This document shows positions 44,449 through 52,954 of a stretch of DNA of 64,000 nucleotides, one piece after another (within the stretch, counting starts at the first letter, position 1; every line of letters starts with the position of its first letter). Location: NCBI GenBank assembly GCA_040387375.1, contig JAZKDW010000041.1:62001-126000 (forward strand), written 5' to 3'. A model generated the notes under the pieces. It was not told the DNA's origin and did no database searches. It saw nothing but the letters and a program-made list of their open reading frames with translations. A program made the position numbers and the translations under genes. This DNA is from JAZKDW01 sp040387375 (GTDB lineage: Bacteria > Pseudomonadota > Gammaproteobacteria > Burkholderiales > Burkholderiaceae_D).

Positions 44449-45360
44449 TCAGACCCGGCCCAGGACCAGGTATTCAAGCAATGCTTTTTGCACGTGCAGC
44501 CGGTTTTCCGCCTCATCCCACACCACCGATTGTGGTCCGTCGATGACGTCGGCAGCCACTTCCTCGCCGCGATGCGCGGGCAGGCAGTGCATGAACAATG
44601 CATCGGGCTGGGCGCGCCGCATCTTGGCTGCATCAACGATCCAGCCATCGAAAGCCAGCAGCCGCGCCGCGTTTTCTTCTTCAAACCCCATGCTGGTCCA
44701 GACATCCGTCGTGACCAGATGTGCACCTTCGCAGGCGTCCGCGGGAGAGGGGAAGAATGTATAGCGTGTATTGTCCGGCGCCACCAGGGCCGGGTCTATA
44801 TCGTAGCCCTTCGGCGTCGAGACATTGACGTGAAAGCCGAATACCTGTGCTGCCTGCAGCCACGAATACAGCATGTTGTTGGCATCTCCAATCCACGCCA
44901 CAGTCTTGCCGGCGATCGAACCGCGATGCTCGATGTAGGTAAATATGTCCGCCAGCACCTGGCAGGGATGATGTTCGTTGGTCAGACCGTTGATGACCGG
45001 CACGCGCGAATTGGCGGCGAAGCGGTCTATGATTTCCTGGCCGAAGGTGCGGATCATGATGATGTCGCACATGCGTGACATGACTTGCGCCGCATCCTCT
45101 ACCGGCTCGCCGCGGCCAAGCTGGCTGTCGCGGGTGTTGAGGTAAATCGCGGCGCCGCCGAGCTGGTGCATGCCGGCTTCGAAGGACAATCGGGTGCGGG
45201 TGGAATTTTTTTCAAACACCATCACCAGCGTGCGGTCCTGCAGCGGATGGTAGGGTTCGTAAGCCTTGAATTTTTCCTTGATGATGCGCGCGCGTGCGAT
45301 CACATGCTCGAACTCGCCAAGCGTAAAATCAGAAAACTGGAGAAAGTGTTTGATTGCCAT
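44449..45360 (-). CDS. argF: Ornithine carbamoyltransferase
   Basis: A 303-residue ornithine carbamoyltransferase, making citrulline from ornithine and carbamoyl phosphate. Carbamoyl phosphate binding is shown by EKNSTRTRLSFEAGMHQLGG, ornithine binding by DVWTSMGFEEE, and the active Cys by FMHCLPAHRGEEV. The ATG at 45360 is the family start, though its ribosome site is poor; a TTG six codons earlier opens the frame. It leads the argF-argG pair. Confidence 0.97.
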   Translation of the reverse strand: MAIKHFLQFSDFTLGEFEHVIARARIIKEKFKAYEPYHPLQDRTLVMVFEKNSTRTRLSFEAGMHQLGGAAIYLNTRDSQLGRGEPVEDAAQVMSRMCDIIMIRTFGQEIIDRFAANSRVPVINGLTNEHHPCQVLADIFTYIEHRGSIAGKTVAWIGDANNMLYSWLQAAQVFGFHVNVSTPKGYDIDPALVAPDNTRYTFFPSPADACEGAHLVTTDVWTSMGFEEENAARLLAFDGWIVDAAKMRRAQPDALFMHCLPAHRGEEVAADVIDGPQSVVWDEAENRLHVQKALLEYLVLGRV

Positions 45361-45484
45361 AAATGAAAACGGCAGCAAGGGTGGGACCTGCCGCCGGAAT
45401 TTGTAACTGCTTCAATTATAAGGGATTTTTTTTCTAAAAGACACTTATACGGGTCAGCGTCCTAATTGCTCACCCCGATGTGCG
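45361..45484. other. argF upstream region
   Basis: A 124-bp gap between rsgA and argF. A hairpin CGGCAG (45370-45375) with CTGCCG (45388-45393) is followed on the minus strand by TTTTCATTT, directly before the argF ATG. It could be a weak rsgA terminator or part of the argF leader. No ArgR box was identified with confidence. Confidence 0.35.
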
Positions 45485-46375
45485 TCAATACAGCTTTTGC
45501 GACGCCTCGTGCAGCAACTGCAGATACAGCGCATGGCGCATAGTCGCAATTTTGCCTTCTTGCAATGCAGTGCGTACCGCACACTCGGGTTCACGGATAT
45601 GGTGGCAATTGTAAAATTTGCAGTGTCCCAGATACGGCGCAAATTCGGGGAATGCGCGTTCCAGCATGCCTTCACTTAACTGGTACAGGCCGAATTCCTG
45701 GAATCCGGGCGAGTCGATGATGGCGGTATCGGCATCGATTTTATACAGGCGCGTGAAAGTGGTGGTGTGTTTCCCGGTATCGAGCGCCGCGGAAATTTCA
45801 CGCACGGCAATGTCGGCATCCGGCACCAGCAGGTTGATCAGCGATGACTTGCCCATGCCGGACTGGCCGATCAGGATGGTCGATTGGCCGGACAGCAAGG
45901 GGGCGAGTATTGCGCAAGTCGCCTCGGGTGCGGCACGGGCCGACACCTCATGCACCGGATAGCCGAGTCCGGTATACAGCGCCAGTCTCTGGCGGGTCCG
46001 GTCCAGCGATTCGGTCACATCGATCTTGTTGAGCACGATGCTGACGGCGACACCCGCCGCTTCGGCCGCGACCAGCGCGCGGGAGACCAGGTCGTCGGTA
46101 AAGCCGGGTTCGGTGGCGACGACGATGAACAACTGCGTCACGTTGGCCGCCAGCAGTTTCGATTTGTACTGGTCCGAACGGTACAGCAATGACTTGCGTT
46201 CGGCGATAGCTTCGATCACACCCTGGTTCGGCGATGTCAGCGTGAGGTTGACGATGTCGCCGACTGCGACATCACTTTTCTTGCCGCGCGTGACGCACTG
46301 CAATTTCATGGTGTCGCTTTGCGCCAGATAATGGCGGCCGTGCGCGGCAATGATGGTGGCGGTAAGTTTGCTCAT
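45485..46375 (-). CDS. rsgA: Ribosome small-subunit GTPase RsgA
   Basis: A 296-residue circularly permuted GTPase that helps the final maturation of the 30S subunit. An OB fold comes first, then G4 (VLNKIDV), G1 (GQSGMGKSSL) and G3 (DSPGFQEF) in the permuted order. The C-terminal zinc site CKFYNCHHIREPEC is present. It lies 3 bp after phhB, within an operon of phhB and the Ste24-like protease. Confidence 0.95.
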   Translation of the reverse strand: MSKLTATIIAAHGRHYLAQSDTMKLQCVTRGKKSDVAVGDIVNLTLTSPNQGVIEAIAERKSLLYRSDQYKSKLLAANVTQLFIVVATEPGFTDDLVSRALVAAEAAGVAVSIVLNKIDVTESLDRTRQRLALYTGLGYPVHEVSARAAPEATCAILAPLLSGQSTILIGQSGMGKSSLINLLVPDADIAVREISAALDTGKHTTTFTRLYKIDADTAIIDSPGFQEFGLYQLSEGMLERAFPEFAPYLGHCKFYNCHHIREPECAVRTALQEGKIATMRHALYLQLLHEASQKLY

Positions 46376-46378
46376 CGG

Positions 46379-46729
46379 TCAAGCAAAGGATTGCTGAAAA
46401 ACCGCATCCACCTTGGCTGCGCAAATGAAGTCGTTTTCGGAAATGCCGCCGCGTCCGCCGTTGACCGAGTGGGTATCGAATTTCACCACACATTTGTTGT
46501 AGGTGACAACCAGTTCCGGATGATGATCTTCGGCGTGGATGACATGCGCAATGGCGTTAACAAAATCCAGCGTGTCATGGTAATCCTTGAATCCGAATTT
46601 CCTGACTATCTTCCCATCCTGCAGTGACCAGGCGCTGAGCGCCGACAGATAATCGGCGATTTGCGCGGCTGTCAGCGCAGTCTGGTGGGGAGTGCATTTT
46701 TTTTCGAGCAGTTCAGCAATGTTTGCCAT
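46379..46729 (-). CDS. phhB: Pterin-4a-carbinolamine dehydratase
   Basis: A 116-residue dehydratase (PCD/DCoH family) that recycles the pterin cofactor of phenylalanine hydroxylase. The motif HAEDHHPELVVTYNKCVV carries the paired His, and the conserved Asp lies just before the Val-Asn-Gly stretch. No phenylalanine hydroxylase is in the window. It sits between the Ste24-like protease (8 bp before) and rsgA (3 bp after). Confidence 0.92.
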   Translation of the reverse strand: MANIAELLEKKCTPHQTALTAAQIADYLSALSAWSLQDGKIVRKFGFKDYHDTLDFVNAIAHVIHAEDHHPELVVTYNKCVVKFDTHSVNGGRGGISENDFICAAKVDAVFQQSFA

Positions 46730-46737
46730 GATTCGTT

Positions 46738-47994
46738 TCAGTGAGCGAGCAGTTTATTGATGCGCAAGGTCGCGGGTGGATGCGAATCGTAAAACGCGGA
46801 GTGTAACGGATCCGGGGTCAGCGTTGATGCATTGTCTTCATATAACTTCACCAGCGCCGACACCAGATCGGGTGCGCTGCTATGGGTGGCGGCAAACGCA
46901 TCGGCTTCGAATTCATGCTTGCGCGAACTGATGGACATCAGCGGCGACAACAGGAATGTGAATACCGGCAGCACCAGCATGAACAAAATCAGCGCCATCG
47001 CATCATTGCCGGCTCCCAGCATCGGCTCGACGCCCAGCCCGGTATAAAACCAGGTCTGCGTCTTCAGATAACCCAGCAGCGCCAGAAAACCGAGTGATAT
47101 CGCGAACATCACGACAATGCGCTTGACGATATGCTTCAGCTTGAAATGTCCGAGCTCATGCGCCAGCACTGCTTCGATTTCATGCGGTGCGAGACGCGAC
47201 AGCAAGGTGTCGAAAAACACGATGCGCTTGTTGGCGCCGAAGCCGGAAAAATAGGCATTGCCGTGGGCGCTGCGTTTGGAGCCATCCATGACAAACAAAC
47301 CCTTCGATGCGAAGCCGACCCGCTTCATCAGGTTCTCGATGCGGGTGCGCAGGCTGTCATCCGTCAGCGGCGTAAATTTGTTGAACAATGGCGCAATCAC
47401 GGTCGGATACAGCACCAGCATCAACAGCTGGAAACCGCACCAGACGAGCCATGCGTACAACCACCACAACTCACCTGATTTTTCCATCAGGGTCAGGATC
47501 ACCCAGATCAGCGGCAAGCCGATCGCCGCGCCAAGCAAGGCGCCCTTCACCATGTCGGCGAAAAACAGGCCCAGGGTCATTTTGTTGAATCCGAAACGCG
47601 CTTCCAGCACGAACTGCTTGTAATACTCGAAGGGCAGGTCGATGATGCCGGAAATGACGGCAAAGGCAAGCAGCAAGCCGATTTGATAGGTCATGCCCGG
47701 GCCGGTAATATTCAGTATCGTCACCGATAGCCATTGCAAGCCGCCCAGTAGCGTGAATCCGATCAGCACCGCCGCATTTACCAGCAGCATCCACAGGCCG
47801 GCCTTGGTTTTTGCGACTGTGTAATCGGCGGCCTTCTGGTGTGCGCTGAGCTGGATTTTTTCGGCAAATTGTGGCGGAACAGCATTGCGGTGCGCGAGGA
47901 CGTGGCGAATATGCCGCGACCCGAGCCAGAAACGAACGGCCAGCGTGATCGCCAGAAAACCAACAAACAAAACTGAAAACACGTGTGAATACAT
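46738..47994 (-). CDS. M48 family, Ste24-like membrane protease
   Basis: A 418-residue multi-TM protease of the Ste24 (CAAX protease 1) branch of M48. Several TM segments precede the zinc motif in AVLAHELGHFKLKH, and the third ligand Glu is in SSRKHEFEADAFAA. Unlike the lipoprotein at 9911-11017, its HExxH is intact. Bacteria lack prenylated CAAX proteins of the yeast kind, so a membrane quality-control role is more likely. It is divergent from orn, with 45 bp between them. Confidence 0.92.
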   Translation of the reverse strand: MYSHVFSVLFVGFLAITLAVRFWLGSRHIRHVLAHRNAVPPQFAEKIQLSAHQKAADYTVAKTKAGLWMLLVNAAVLIGFTLLGGLQWLSVTILNITGPGMTYQIGLLLAFAVISGIIDLPFEYYKQFVLEARFGFNKMTLGLFFADMVKGALLGAAIGLPLIWVILTLMEKSGELWWLYAWLVWCGFQLLMLVLYPTVIAPLFNKFTPLTDDSLRTRIENLMKRVGFASKGLFVMDGSKRSAHGNAYFSGFGANKRIVFFDTLLSRLAPHEIEAVLAHELGHFKLKHIVKRIVVMFAISLGFLALLGYLKTQTWFYTGLGVEPMLGAGNDAMALILFMLVLPVFTFLLSPLMSISSRKHEFEADAFAATHSSAPDLVSALVKLYEDNASTLTPDPLHSAFYDSHPPATLRINKLLAH

Positions 47995-48039
47995 TCTGTG
48001 CCTGTGAGAAAATGGCGAATACCAAAGGAAAAATCAATT

Positions 48040-48627
48040 ATGTCACAAGCTACCGAACTCGACGCATTGCCAGCGACGCCAGCGCGTCCAAATGAATTTA
48101 ATCTGGTGTGGGTCGATATGGAAATGACGGGGCTGAATCCGGACACTGACCGCATCATTGAAGTGGCCGTGGTGGTCACCGATTCAAACCTGAATATCCT
48201 CGCTGAAGGACCGGTTTTTGCAATTCATCAATCCGATGAAATGCTGGATGGAATGGATGCCTGGAACAAGGGCACGCATGGCCGCTCCGGCTTGATTGAT
48301 CGGGTCAAGGCGTCCACCGTCAGTGAAGCGGATGCCGAGGTGGCGTTGATTGCTTTCCTCAAGCACCTGGTCCCGGCCGGCAAGTCGCCGATGTGCGGCA
48401 ACACGATTTGCCAGGATCGGCGTTTCATGGCCCGCACGATGCCAAAACTCGAATCATTCTTTCATTACCGGAATCTGGATGTATCGACGCTGAAGGAATT
48501 GTGCAAACGCTGGAAACCCGAACTGGTCAGTGGCTTCAAGAAACATCAGAAACATACCGCGCTGGCAGACATACTCGAGTCGATCGAGGAACTGCGGTAT
48601 TACCGCGAGCACTTCATCAAGGAGTGA
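48040..48627 (+). CDS. orn: Oligoribonuclease
   Basis: A 195-residue DEDDh 3'-5' exonuclease that degrades 2-mers such as pGpG, the c-di-GMP breakdown product. The motifs are WVDMEMTGLNPDTDRIIEVA (Asp/Glu pair) and HTALADILESIEEL (His and Asp). The ATG at 48040 follows AAGGAA; the frame opens 14 codons upstream. It is divergent from the Ste24-like gene. Confidence 0.96.
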   Translation: MSQATELDALPATPARPNEFNLVWVDMEMTGLNPDTDRIIEVAVVVTDSNLNILAEGPVFAIHQSDEMLDGMDAWNKGTHGRSGLIDRVKASTVSEADAEVALIAFLKHLVPAGKSPMCGNTICQDRRFMARTMPKLESFFHYRNLDVSTLKELCKRWKPELVSGFKKHQKHTALADILESIEELRYYREHFIKE

Positions 48628-48722
48628 TTGCCGGCTTTTTTCAGCAGTAAAAAATGGTCCCGATGGAAACTCGAACGGATGTGGACTGATCAAACACACA
48701 TCCTCGCTTATTCTACAGAATC

Positions 48723-49928
48723 ATGAATACTCCAGCCTATATTTGCGATGCAATCCGCACCCCCTTCGGCCGCTACGGCGGGGCTCTTTCCTCAATCCGC
48801 GCGGACGACCTGGCCGCGATTCCGCTGATGGCACTGATGGTGCGCAATCCGCATGTCGACTGGGAGCAGGTCAGCGATGTGCTGATCGGTTGCGCCAACC
48901 AGGCTGGCGAAGACAATCGTAATGTTGCCAGGATGGCTTGCCTGCTGGCCGGCTTGCCGGTGGGTGTGCCGGGGGCGACGATCAACCGGCTATGCGGTTC
49001 GGGACTGGATGCGGTTGGCAGCGCCGCGCGGGCGATCAGGTCGGGCGAGGCGGCCCTGATGATTGCAGGCGGCGTCGAATCGATGAGCCGCGCCCCATTC
49101 GTGATGGCCAAGGCCGAGGCGGCGTTTGCGCGCAGTGTCGAGATCCATGATACGACGCTTGAGTGGCGTTTCATCAACAAGCTGATCCAGACGCAATACG
49201 GGGTCGAATCAATGCCGGCAACAGCGGAAAACATTGCCCGCGAATTTGGCATCGACCGTGAGTCGCAAGACCGGTTTGCACTGGCGTCGCAGACGAAAGC
49301 GCACGCAGCCCAGAAGAGCGGTTATTTCGAGCGGGAGATCACGCCGGTAACAATCACACGCAAAAAAGATGACCCGATCATCGTCACCGCGGATGAACAT
49401 CCGCGCAAGACTTCGCTCGCCGCGCTGGCACGGCTGCAGCCGGTTGTTGCTGACGATGGCACCGTGACCGCGGGTAATTCATCCGGCATCAATGATGGCG
49501 CCTGCGCGCTGCTTCTGGCGAGTGAAAAAGCCGCGCAGAAATGCAGCTTGCTGCCGCGCGCGCGGGTGCTTGGCATGGCGACCGCCGGTGTGCCGCCCAA
49601 TATCATGGGCATCGGTCCGGGACCCGCGGCACGCAAGGTGCTGGTGCAGACCGGGCTGAGCATGGAGCAGATCGAGGTGATCGAACTGAATGAAGCGTTT
49701 GCGGCGCAAAGCGTCGCGGTGCTGCGCGACTGGGGTTTGCAGGATGACGACCCGCGGGCGAATCCGAATGGCGGCGCCATTGCGCTCGGACATCCGCTTG
49801 GCGCATCCGGCGCGCGCCTGGTGATGACGGCGATCAACCAGTTGCACAGGATTAAAGGACGCTATGCGCTATGTACGATGTGCATCGGCGTGGGGCAGGG
49901 GATTGCGATGGTCATCGAGCGCGTCTGA
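48723..49928 (+). CDS. pcaF: 3-oxoadipyl-CoA/acetyl-CoA thiolase
   Basis: A 401-residue thiolase. Catalytic Cys91 is in INRLCGSGLDAVGSAAR; the second set is NEAFAAQS, GHPLGASGAR and CTMCIGVGQG. The N-terminal part (CDAIRTPFGRYGGALSSIRA) and the CANQAGEDNRNVARM stretch match the PcaF/PaaJ group, the last step of the beta-ketoadipate and phenylacetate routes. No other pathway genes are nearby, so the physiological acyl-CoA is uncertain. Confidence 0.88.
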   Translation: MNTPAYICDAIRTPFGRYGGALSSIRADDLAAIPLMALMVRNPHVDWEQVSDVLIGCANQAGEDNRNVARMACLLAGLPVGVPGATINRLCGSGLDAVGSAARAIRSGEAALMIAGGVESMSRAPFVMAKAEAAFARSVEIHDTTLEWRFINKLIQTQYGVESMPATAENIAREFGIDRESQDRFALASQTKAHAAQKSGYFEREITPVTITRKKDDPIIVTADEHPRKTSLAALARLQPVVADDGTVTAGNSSGINDGACALLLASEKAAQKCSLLPRARVLGMATAGVPPNIMGIGPGPAARKVLVQTGLSMEQIEVIELNEAFAAQSVAVLRDWGLQDDDPRANPNGGAIALGHPLGASGARLVMTAINQLHRIKGRYALCTMCIGVGQGIAMVIERV

Positions 49929-50133
49929 TAGGACAAAGCGAATCGATAATGCGATCCACCAAAGGGCGCGAAATTTTTATTCTTTCGTGGTGATTCAGCG
50001 AGCCAGGGGGATATCGACGTTCTTCTCGTGCCAGCGGGAATCCAGACTGAGCTTGCATCACGATGACTTCATCCCAATCCCATCAGGCTTGACCAAAACG
50101 CTCAGCTAAGCCGCTTGAATGGATAAAGTCCAG
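49929..50133. other. Intergenic region between convergent genes
   Basis: A 205-bp gap between the thiolase and the YecA-like gene, which converge. I see no gene, clear terminator or repeat in it. Confidence 0.5.
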
Positions 50134-50832
50134 CTACGCTGCGCTCGGTTCCGCGCCGCAGCACTTCTTGAATTTCTTGCCGCTGCCGCAAGCGCAGCTA
50201 TCGTTGCGACCGATCTTCGGTCCATCATTCTGCACCGTGGTGACTGCCGATTTACGATGCGGTAACCAGTAGCGATGTATTTCCGGAATCGCCGCTTCGA
50301 TTTCCACCGTCAGCTTATGGCATTTACCCGGGTCGTCGACCAGCACCAATTCTTCTTCTTCAATTTCTTCCGCGCCCAGCAAATAAATTGGCCGCAACAG
50401 CGGCGCAATCGGCGCGCTCCAGATCGGCTCCCACGCATCGGCGCGCAATTGCACGCCTTCCAGGAAACCCCACGCCCACGCTTCGCCATCGAGCACGGCG
50501 CGGCCCTGCCATTCATGCTCGCAGAAAAGCGGCTCGAATTCCTTCGGCGCCACTTCCAGCGTGATCGCGATTTCATTCATGAAGCGCGCGATCAGTCCGG
50601 TGATCCGCTCGAATTCCTTGTCCGACTTGAAGGTCGGCGCATCGTCCGCCTCGGGACCCCAGACGCGGGGGAGCCATTCGAGAAGCGGGACCGTTTCGGG
50701 TCCGATCGCGATCGCGGTCAGATAACCGTGCAGTGAATCCATCGCCATGCCGTCGTCGCCGCAACGGTCGGAAAGCAGGAATTTGTCTAGTTCGTTGAAT
50801 TCTTTATCGGAGAGTGGCTCGTCGAGATGCAT
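50134..50832 (-). CDS. YecA/UPF0149 protein with SEC-C motif
   Basis: A 232-residue YecA-family protein: an alpha-helical UPF0149 domain (residues about 5-185, with GDDGMAMDSLHGYLTAIAIG) and a C-terminal SEC-C zinc motif, RNDSCACGSGKKFKKCCG, at about 212-228. SEC-C tails in SecA and YecA bind zinc and ribosomes. The exact role is unknown. It is divergent from srkA. Confidence 0.9.
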   Translation of the reverse strand: MHLDEPLSDKEFNELDKFLLSDRCGDDGMAMDSLHGYLTAIAIGPETVPLLEWLPRVWGPEADDAPTFKSDKEFERITGLIARFMNEIAITLEVAPKEFEPLFCEHEWQGRAVLDGEAWAWGFLEGVQLRADAWEPIWSAPIAPLLRPIYLLGAEEIEEEELVLVDDPGKCHKLTVEIEAAIPEIHRYWLPHRKSAVTTVQNDGPKIGRNDSCACGSGKKFKKCCGAEPSAA

Positions 50833-50950
50833 AGGGAGGGTATAGGATGAAGTCAGATACCCGGTAGTGTAACGCGTTGCGGCAGTGTGCCGGTAGCGTC
50901 ATTTGCCAGGCACCCGTCCCGCTTGCCGATTGACCCGTACAATGGCAGGC

Positions 50951-51937
50951 ATGAATGATTCCCCACTTTCCTTCGCCACGCTCAGCCCGGATCTGGTGCT
51001 CGATGCGCTGGACAGCGTCGGCCTCTACAGCGATGGCCGCCTGCTGGCGCTGAACAGTTATGAAAACCGCGTCTACCAGATCGGCATGGACCAGGGCCCG
51101 CCGCTGGTGGCAAAATTTTACCGGCCCGCACGCTGGTCGGACGCTGCCATCCTCGAGGAACACACTTTTGTGCAGCAACTGGTGGAGCGCGAAATTCCGG
51201 TGGTGCCGGCCATGTCGATCGCCGGCAACACGCTGCATCAGTTCGGCGGCTTCCGTTTTTCCGCTTTTCCCAAACATGGCGGCCGTGCGCCTGAACTCGA
51301 GGATCCGGCAACGCTGGAATGGATGGGGCGTTTCATCGGCCGCATCCATGCGATTGGCGCGCTCGAGCCGTTTCGCGAGCGGCCGGCACTCGATATCGCC
51401 AGTTTTGGCGACGAGCCGCGTGAATATCTGCTTGCCAACGGATTTATTCCGCCGGATCTGGATGCGGCCTATCGCAGTGTTGTTGCGCAGGCGCTGGACG
51501 GTGCGCGGCGCTGTTTTGACAGGGCTGGCCAGAGTGCTGTTTTGCGTCTGCATGGCGATTGTCACGTCGGCAATGTATTGTGGACCGGCGCCGGGCCGCA
51601 CTTCGTCGACTTCGACGATAGCCGGATGGGGCCGGCAGTGCAGGACCTGTGGATGTTATTGTCGGGTGAGCGGGCCGATATGGTGCGGCAGTTATCCGAT
51701 CTGCTGGCCGGTTATGAGGATTTTTTCGATTTTGATCCACGCGAGCTGCACCTGATCGAAGCCTTGCGCACCTTGCGGCTGATCCATTATTCAGCATGGC
51801 TTGCGCGGCGCTGGGATGATCCGGCGTTTCCGGCGGCGTTTCCATGGTTTAACACACAGCGCTATTGGCAGGACCGGATTCTGGAGTTGCGCGAACAGGT
51901 GGCGCTGATGGATGAACCGCCGTTATGGCCGGCATGA
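50951..51937 (+). CDS. srkA: Stress response Ser/Thr kinase SrkA
   Basis: A 328-residue protein kinase of the YihE/SrkA type, with an aminoglycoside-phosphotransferase fold. Motifs are the catalytic LHGDCHVGNVLW (HxDxxxxN), the metal-binding HFVDFDDSRMGPAVQDLW and a Lys in VAKFYRP. In E. coli it protects against stress-induced death. ATGs at 50942 and 50951 are both possible; the frame is open to 50903. Confidence 0.9.
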   Translation: MNDSPLSFATLSPDLVLDALDSVGLYSDGRLLALNSYENRVYQIGMDQGPPLVAKFYRPARWSDAAILEEHTFVQQLVEREIPVVPAMSIAGNTLHQFGGFRFSAFPKHGGRAPELEDPATLEWMGRFIGRIHAIGALEPFRERPALDIASFGDEPREYLLANGFIPPDLDAAYRSVVAQALDGARRCFDRAGQSAVLRLHGDCHVGNVLWTGAGPHFVDFDDSRMGPAVQDLWMLLSGERADMVRQLSDLLAGYEDFFDFDPRELHLIEALRTLRLIHYSAWLARRWDDPAFPAAFPWFNTQRYWQDRILELREQVALMDEPPLWPA

Positions 51938-51998
51938 TGACTGTAAGGTTCAGGCTGGCGGCGCGACCTAATATTATTTACTTACTCACTTGCACACC

Positions 51999-52871
51999 AT
52001 GGAAAAAATTCGTTTCGGCGTAATCGGCGGCAGTGGCCTGTACAAGATGGACGGGCTGGAGGATGTGCAGGAGATTGCAGTCCCGACGCCGTTCGGCCAG
52101 CCTTCGGACGACATTGCGATCGGCACGCTGGAAGGTGTACGTGTTGCCTTCCTGGCGCGGCATGGCCGCAGCCATTCGGTGCTGCCGGGCGACATTCCGT
52201 TTCGCGCCAATATCTGGGCGATGAAAAAGCTTGGCATCGACTACCTGCTGTCGGTATCGGCAGTCGGTTCGCTCAAGGAAGAGCTGGCGCCGCGGCACAT
52301 GGTGCTGCCGGATCAATTCATCGATATGACCAGACAGCGCAGCGGAACGTTTTTCGGCGACGGCGCGGTTGCGCATGTCAGTCTGGCGCATCCGGTCTGC
52401 AGCGCGTTGAGCGGCTTGCTGGCGCAGGCCTTTGCCGATTGCGATCTGCCGGGAGCGACGCTGCATCGCGGCGGCACCTACGTCTGCATCGAAGGCCCCG
52501 CTTTTTCCACTTTCGCCGAATCGCAGCTGTACCGTTCATGGGGCGCCTCGGTGATCGGCATGACCAACATGCCGGAAGCGCGGCTGGCGCGTGAAGCGGA
52601 GATCGCTTATGCGACGCTGGCACTGGTGACCGACTTCGACTGCTGGCATCCCGGCCATGCGGCGGTCACCGCCGAAATGGCCATCGGGAACCTGATGCAC
52701 AATGCGGTCAGTGCACAGGCGGTGCTGCGTGCCTGCATCCGACGCCTGGCTGCAAACCCTCCGCTGTCGGCCGCGCACAATGCACTGGCCCATGCGCTGG
52801 TGACACCGCCGGCGGCAATGCCCGCTGCCGCGCAGGAGAAACTGGCGCCACTGCTGCAGAAATACAAGTGA
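51999..52871 (+). CDS. mtnP: S-methyl-5'-thioadenosine phosphorylase
   Basis: A 290-residue purine nucleoside phosphorylase of the MTAP/MTIP group. It begins EKIRFGVIGGSGLYKMDGLE and has FLARHGRSHSVLPGDIPFRA, IEGPAFSTFAESQLYRSWGA and IGMTNMPEARLAREAEIAYA. It should split methylthioadenosine, and perhaps methylthioinosine, into the base and the sugar phosphate. The ATG at 51999 is preferred to a TTG at 51990. It lies 83 bp before arsS on the same strand; the ArsS product is a 5'-substituted adenosine, so a shared role is possible. Confidence 0.9.
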   Translation: MEKIRFGVIGGSGLYKMDGLEDVQEIAVPTPFGQPSDDIAIGTLEGVRVAFLARHGRSHSVLPGDIPFRANIWAMKKLGIDYLLSVSAVGSLKEELAPRHMVLPDQFIDMTRQRSGTFFGDGAVAHVSLAHPVCSALSGLLAQAFADCDLPGATLHRGGTYVCIEGPAFSTFAESQLYRSWGASVIGMTNMPEARLAREAEIAYATLALVTDFDCWHPGHAAVTAEMAIGNLMHNAVSAQAVLRACIRRLAANPPLSAAHNALAHALVTPPAAMPAAAQEKLAPLLQKYK

Positions 52872-52925
52872 GCGGCGAACCGTGTCCAACTCTCGTCCGA
52901 CACTGAAACAGGTTTCCGTTTATCC

Positions 52926-52952
52926 TTGAATAAAATTTAACTGACGATTCAA
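52926..52952 (+). promoter_or_regulatory. Inverted repeat before arsS
   Basis: TTGAAT (52926-52931) and ATTCAA (52947-52952) are separated by 15 bp and end two bases before the arsS ATG. The segment is AT-rich in a GC-rich surround. It may be an operator; no regulator gene is adjacent. Confidence 0.3.
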
Positions 52953-52954
52953 TT

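Noticed and set aside
43379..44764. A 461-codon plus-strand frame across argG and argF
   Set aside because: It is antisense to two complete arginine genes, spans their intergenic gap, and has no recognisable motif; it arises from GC-rich codon bias.
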